A stretch of 64,000 nucleotides of DNA from Cryptomeria japonica. Its lineage: Eukaryota; Streptophyta; Pinopsida; Cupressales; Cupressaceae. Position numbers and translations under genes: made by a program. Under the pieces are notes generated by a model. The model ran no database searches. It saw nothing but the letters and a program-made list of their open reading frames with translations, and had not been told where the DNA came from. Positions within the stretch are counted from its first letter, which is position 1. The number at the start of each line of letters is the position of its first letter. Where the stretch lies: contig NW_026729325.1 of assembly GCF_030272615.1 (NCBI RefSeq), positions 1-64,000 of the forward strand. Reading direction: 5' to 3'. Below, one piece after another: positions 59,653 through 64,000 of this stretch.

Positions 59653-59903
59653 TTTTTTTTTTATATATTAAAAATCGAGGGAGAACTATACATAAAAAGA
59701 GAAAGCTGTCATCACCACATGACAATAGAAATAGAAGCTAAACTAGGATGAGAGTCTGAGATTGCTCCATAGTGTATGACCCAAAAAGAGATAAAAGGTC
59801 CAAAAAGATACAATAGGGAGAAAATAAGAGAAAAAGCTGCTATCTAGGACAGAATGCCATCAATGGCCTCCACCCATGCCGTCCACTCCTACTGTCCTTC
59901 CAT

Positions 59904-62900
59904 CTAGACAACGCTCTTATGGCTCAGGGTGTGAGATAGCATTGCCACCTGGTCATAGGAGGGCTTCCTTTTGTTTCTAACTTCATTGTTCAGCTTCTTG
60001 AGCGCCTCTTCGAAAGATGAGAGGTTGTCCATGTTGTGTCTCCATTCATACCCATCTTTCATTTTATAAACAAACATGGTAGCATGGCCATCTTTCAGGA
60101 ATCTCAGCAGCTTATTCCTTTCAATGTTCATGGTAAGAGTAACCTGTGTAGCAATTTTTAAAAAAGTGAGTCTTCGGAAAGATTCAGTAAGGGCCCTGGT
60201 TTGAGTTTCAAACCTGTCAACATTCCTAACCTTCCATATATACCAAAGGATATTAGCAGATAAAATAAACCAAAAGAGATTAGCATCTTTTTTTAAGCCA
60301 TGAATATAACCAGAGATAACTTCCATTGTGTTTGTAAGGTTAGGGATAGAAAAACCAAACATTAACTAGATCTCCCTAGCAATAGAACAGTCAAAGAAGA
60401 TATGCCTTCCAGTATGAGGGAGTTTAAAAATAGATCAAAGCTCAAAATCATCACAACTACTTTTTAAAGGGAGCCTATTCAACAGCAACAACCATTTAAA
60501 GCACTTGAGTTTGGGCTCAATCAGACTTTTCCAAAGCTTGCTAAAGATTTTCTGCCACTCTAGATCAGAGAGGTCAGAGTACCATAACATATTAGCATGA
60601 ATAATAATAGAGGAATCAAAGTTCAGCTTAGCATATATATTTTGTGCCTTAATTTTAGATAAAGGAATATCATCAATCCATTTAAATGAAAGGAAACTAT
60701 GCGAGTCCACACAACACTCCTTAGGTAATCCAAGATCCGTATAGGCTCACTTAATCAAGTGATAGGTTCTTTTTTGAGAGGGAGGGAGGTCGAATTTCAA
60801 GCTGAGTTCTTCCCACGATGGGATATTCCCATGCTCCAACAGATCAATGAAAAGCTTAATGCCTTTTTTGGCCTAGGCCTTAGCCGAGCACCCCTGTGTG
60901 AGAGCCAAAGGCTTGCCCGCATGATAAAGGTTCCACCAAATAGACCTCTCACCATGGATAAGGTCACCACTATTGGCACTAGTGTTTCCTAAGAATCCTC
61001 TAACATGTTCCCAGGCCTTCCAAATAGACCTAAACACACAGGAGCCTTGGACAGAGATAGGGAACTTACCAGCCACGAGATCAGCAAAAGGTAACTCTTT
61101 CCAGGTGTTGGCCTTCTTCGGAATGGCCCTCTCAATGTTGTTCCTGATTAGAACTTTCCAGGGCTCCTGCCCTTCCAAGGCATGAAATATCCATTTAGCC
61201 GTGAGAGCAATACCTTGGGTCCTAAGATCTTTTAAACCAAGGCCACCAAGAGTTTTCTCCGTGTGACACCACTTCCAATTAACAACATGAAGTTTCTTAT
61301 TGCCTTTACTGTCCGACTAGAGAAATCGTCTAATAGCCTTCTGAATATCAAGGATCTGATAATTGCTAAACATCCAGGTAGAGGAATAGTAAATATTGTA
61401 AGATGAGAGGATTTTTTGGCAAACTTGAACTCTACCAGCTAGGGAGAGGAATCTATTGTTCCATTTGTTCAATTTCTTTTCAATCTTCTCTTTAACCAAG
61501 AGCCACATATCCTTCAGGGAGGGGGATATAGAGAAAGGAGCACCAAGGTATTTAACAATCTTGGATGGGCCACCCCATTGGTATTCAAAGTTCTCAAACT
61601 AGTTCGGGGGACGCTCCTTCCAACTAAGGAAAGTTGACTTGGCCTAAGAGACCCGGGCTCCCGAAATAGAGCCAAATAGGTGAAGTTTGCGATTAAGGTG
61701 CTCTATATTAGTTTTGGTAAGTTCCATAAAGAGGGTTGTGTCATCAGCAAATTGGATGTTGATAAGTTCATTGTTATTAGGGAGCCTAACTCCGTTAACT
61801 TTGGGGGAGAGTGAGGTATCTCTAAGGAGATAGTATATCGCATCAGAGGCAATGACAAATAGGGCAAGGGCCAGAGGGCACCCCTGTCGAATGGAGCGGG
61901 AGAGCAAAATAGGAGGTGAGAGGGAGCCAATGACATCAATCTGTGCGGAAGCATCCGGCAGAAGGACTCTAACATAGGAGCAAAATTCCCTAGGAAAGCC
62001 AAAGGATTCAAGCATTAGGAGGATAAACCCCCATTCCACCCTATCATAGGCTTTTTCGAAGTCTAGGAGAAACATAGCAGCATCTTGCCCAGAGACCTTA
62101 GCCCAGTCCATAGTTTCCCAACTGGTGATAAGGTTTTCCAGAATATAATGACCTTTAATGAAACCAGTTTGTGTAGAGCATATGAACCTAGGAAGGATTT
62201 TTTCTAGCCTCATAGCAAGCAGTTTGGCCAAGATTTTATAGGAGACATTGAGAAGAGTGATGGGCCTCCTGTTTTTAATGAGGGCCTTATCCCCATCCTT
62301 GGGTATGAGCTTGATAGTGCCCTTGTTCATAGAACTTCCAAGAGAGCCTTTTTGGACAGCCTCATTGTACATGTCTAGAAGGTCAGAGCAGATCCAATCA
62401 CTATTAGCTTTGTAGAATTCAATAGGGATCCCATCAGGCCTCGAAGCTTTATCGTTATGGAGGGAGTTAATGGCACATTGGATTTCATTAAGGGAGAGAG
62501 GTCGCTTCAAGAGGCAGGCATCTTCCTCAAACATCCTTCTAGGGATGATGGCTTGAAATTTGATTCTAAGAGTCTTATCCACCTCAGACTCCTCAGAGGT
62601 AAATAGCTTTTGATATAAGAGAGAAAAGGCCTCTTTAATCTTATCTAGATCAGAGATCTCATCATTATCAATGATGATTCTATCAATTGTTTCCCGTCTA
62701 TGTTTTTGCCTAAGGAGATTAAAGAAAAACTTGGAGCCTTTGTCACCAAACTGTAGCTAGTGGGTGCGAGCCCTGATCATGGCCCCCTTGATCTTGGTTT
62801 GCTGATGTCATCTTAGTACATCCCTAGCACTAGCCACACTAGCAGTCAGTTTAGGGTTGGATGGGTCAGACTGGGCATCATTCTCCACCTAGGAGAGGTT

Positions 62901-63890
62901 GTTGCTGAGGATGCTTTCCTCAAATCTGTAATCTTTGGCTCTTTTCTGACCAATCATTTGCAGGAGTTTTTGCCAGGAGTTAATATTAAAGTTCCATCTG
63001 TCAATGTGTGAGGTGAGATCCTTGTTATTTTTATTGATCAGTCTGATAATGTTGATGGTAGAGAGCACATTCATATCTTGGAGGAGGCGAGTATTGAGAA
63101 TGAACTACTTAGGCCCTAACCTATTGGCGGGGGGGGGGGGGGGGGGGGCAGCTAATTTGATATTAGCAGAGATGGGGTAATGATCAGAAAGAGTGAAGGG
63201 GCAGACCATGACAGGGTTATTATAAGTGTTAGGGGCAAATGAGAGGAGGTCCTTATTGGCATAAAGGCAGTCAAGCCTGTAGTAGATTCTGTTGGGACCT
63301 AGTTGGGAATTGCACCATGTGTTCCATAGTCCCTTGGAATCACCCTTCTTTCCAAGAAGTGGGTCAAATAGGTTTCTGACCTGTTTCATTCTATCCTAAT
63401 GTGCTTTCTCAGAACCCTTCCGACAGAAGGCTGTGCCTCCCATTTTGTCCTCACCATGTTCTACCATGTTGAAGTCACCCCCTATGATCCAGGGTATGTC
63501 GGGGAGGGAGGCAATCCAATCCTAGAGGGCAATTCTTTCGTTATAGTTATTAGACGCATAGATGTTACAAATCACAAGGAGGGTATTGTTAATATTAACT
63601 GAGGCCCAAAAAACCCTGTTGCAAGGGGAGCAGGCATTAGCGGTGATGAAGTTCGCCCATCTGGGGCTAACAAGCAAACCAACTCCTCCCCTACCCTTGA
63701 GATGGCTAGAGAAAAATTTAATAGAGTCTTTCCAAATGACATTTAGATTGGTTTCCAATGTAAAATTAATAGATTTTAGTTCCTGGAGCAACAGGAAGTC
63801 CAGATCTTTATGGGAATCCAGAAAACATTTAACAATCCTCTTTCTGTCTGGAGCCTGCAAACCTCTCACATTCCATGAGATGACTTTCAT
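59904..63890 (-). pseudogene. LINE ORF2: endonuclease, reverse transcriptase, zinc-finger (broken)
   Basis: Start ATG at 63890 (MKVISWNVRGL), typical for plant L1 ORF2. The APE-type endonuclease spans 63890-63130 with WNVRG, LLLQELK, GGDFNMV (near 63490) and SDHYPI. Reverse transcriptase is open for 312 codons at 62582-61644. It has RRPITLLNVSYKILAK, LDFEKAYDRVEW (motif A), SIRQGCPL (motif B) and FADD (motif C), so its catalytic Asps are present. Then comes a WLLVKEKIEKKLNKW..LSLAGRV block (61508-61380), the zinc-finger region (KCFKWLLLLNRLPLKS near 60510, then H..FFDCS) and a C-terminal part ending near 59904. Frames are interrupted by roughly ten stops and a few shifts; many stops fall where Trp or Gln is expected. 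A poly-G run of 20 at 63129-63148 reads as a Pro run. Confidence 0.92.
63129..63148. repeat. G20 homopolymer
   Basis: A 20-base G run lies within LINE ORF2, between the endonuclease and the linker to the reverse transcriptase. It is unusual in this AT-rich DNA and may be a polymerase- or assembly-sensitive site. Confidence 0.9.
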
Positions 63891-63908
63891 GGTAAACAGA
63901 TGGGGTAT

Positions 63909-64000
63909 CTATGGACCTTCAACAGCCAGAAGGCTACTATCACAGGAAGGGGAGCCCTTGTCCTTTTTTTCAGCAAAGCTAACTTTATTTTTAGACCCCA
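63909..64000 (-). pseudogene. C-terminal end of LINE ORF1 (partial)
   Basis: The minus-strand frame from the window edge is charged (SKNKVSFAEKKDKGS), ends in LLAVEGP and stops at TAG (63911-63909), 18 bases before the ORF2 ATG. That spacing fits ORF1-ORF2 of a plant L1. The rest is outside the window. Confidence 0.55.

Larger units (their letters stand above)
59653..64000 (-). mobile_element. L1-type LINE, 3' 4.3 kb, continuing beyond the window
   Basis: On the minus strand the order is end of ORF1, ORF2 (endonuclease, reverse transcriptase, zinc-finger region), a short 3' untranslated part and a small A run (complement of T at 59653-59662). No LTRs are present. The 5' end is outside the window, so the target-site duplication could not be checked. 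Confidence 0.9.

Overview
This is nuclear DNA from a seed plant, most likely a conifer or other gymnosperm. The evidence is very low gene density, a thick layering of decayed LTR retrotransposons, an L1-type LINE, a SINE, MITEs, degenerate CCCTAA arrays and AT-rich spacers. The species assignment is an inference from this character; nothing in the window fixes it.

Only three loci look like host genes. Two are members of one small family of secreted eight-cysteine peptides with a two-exon structure: one on the minus strand at 7277-7717 and one on the plus strand at 40082-40427. They share a phase-1 intron, a TATA region and the eight-Cys spacing. I could not match the spacing to a named peptide family. 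The third is a short arabinogalactan-peptide-like ORF at 30524-30793 that may be a pseudogene. A broken third member of the peptide family lies at 15825-16180.

Layout. 1-3235: decayed copia reverse transcriptase, an unassigned decayed region, a CATA microsatellite and a degenerate ~100-bp minisatellite. 3236-21226: a head-to-tail segmental duplication (copy 1 3236-12758, copy 2 12756-21226), by eye about 1% diverged. Each copy carries the peptide gene and the 5' part of a minus-strand gypsy element. Copy 2 lost about 1 kb that held a foldback element and most of exon 2. 20544-26020: a gypsy LTR with a PBS on one side and a PPT on the other, followed by 3' untranslated sequence, integrase and RNase H remnants. 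27.4-29.1 kb: AT-rich tandem repeats and GA microsatellites. 29632-32056: a TA-flanked MITE, the AGP-like ORF and a tRNA-derived SINE with target-site duplication. 32190-37732: a second, older direct duplication separated by LTR-like sequence and a hAT-type MITE with an 8-bp target site. 37.9-39.7 kb: nested relatives of that MITE. 40.0-40.45 kb: the second intact peptide gene. 42.4-45.5 kb: minor tandem repeats.

45516-53301 is an almost complete minus-strand LTR retrotransposon with PBS, PPT and two LTRs. It lacks recognisable pol. It carries a gag with a coiled coil and three zinc knuckles, plus a second long, decayed, Lys/Glu-rich ORF of unknown function. 53.7-54.2 kb is a gypsy gag/protease remnant. 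54.9-58.6 kb holds tandem repeats and about 1.9 kb of telomere-like CCCTAA sequence. A near-perfect 71-bp-arm hairpin follows at 58842-59008. The window ends inside a minus-strand L1-type LINE (59653-64000) with the end of ORF1 and nearly all of ORF2.

The strongest candidates for something undescribed are the eight-Cys secreted peptide family with its birth-and-death by local duplication, and the pol-less LTR element with a second ORF.
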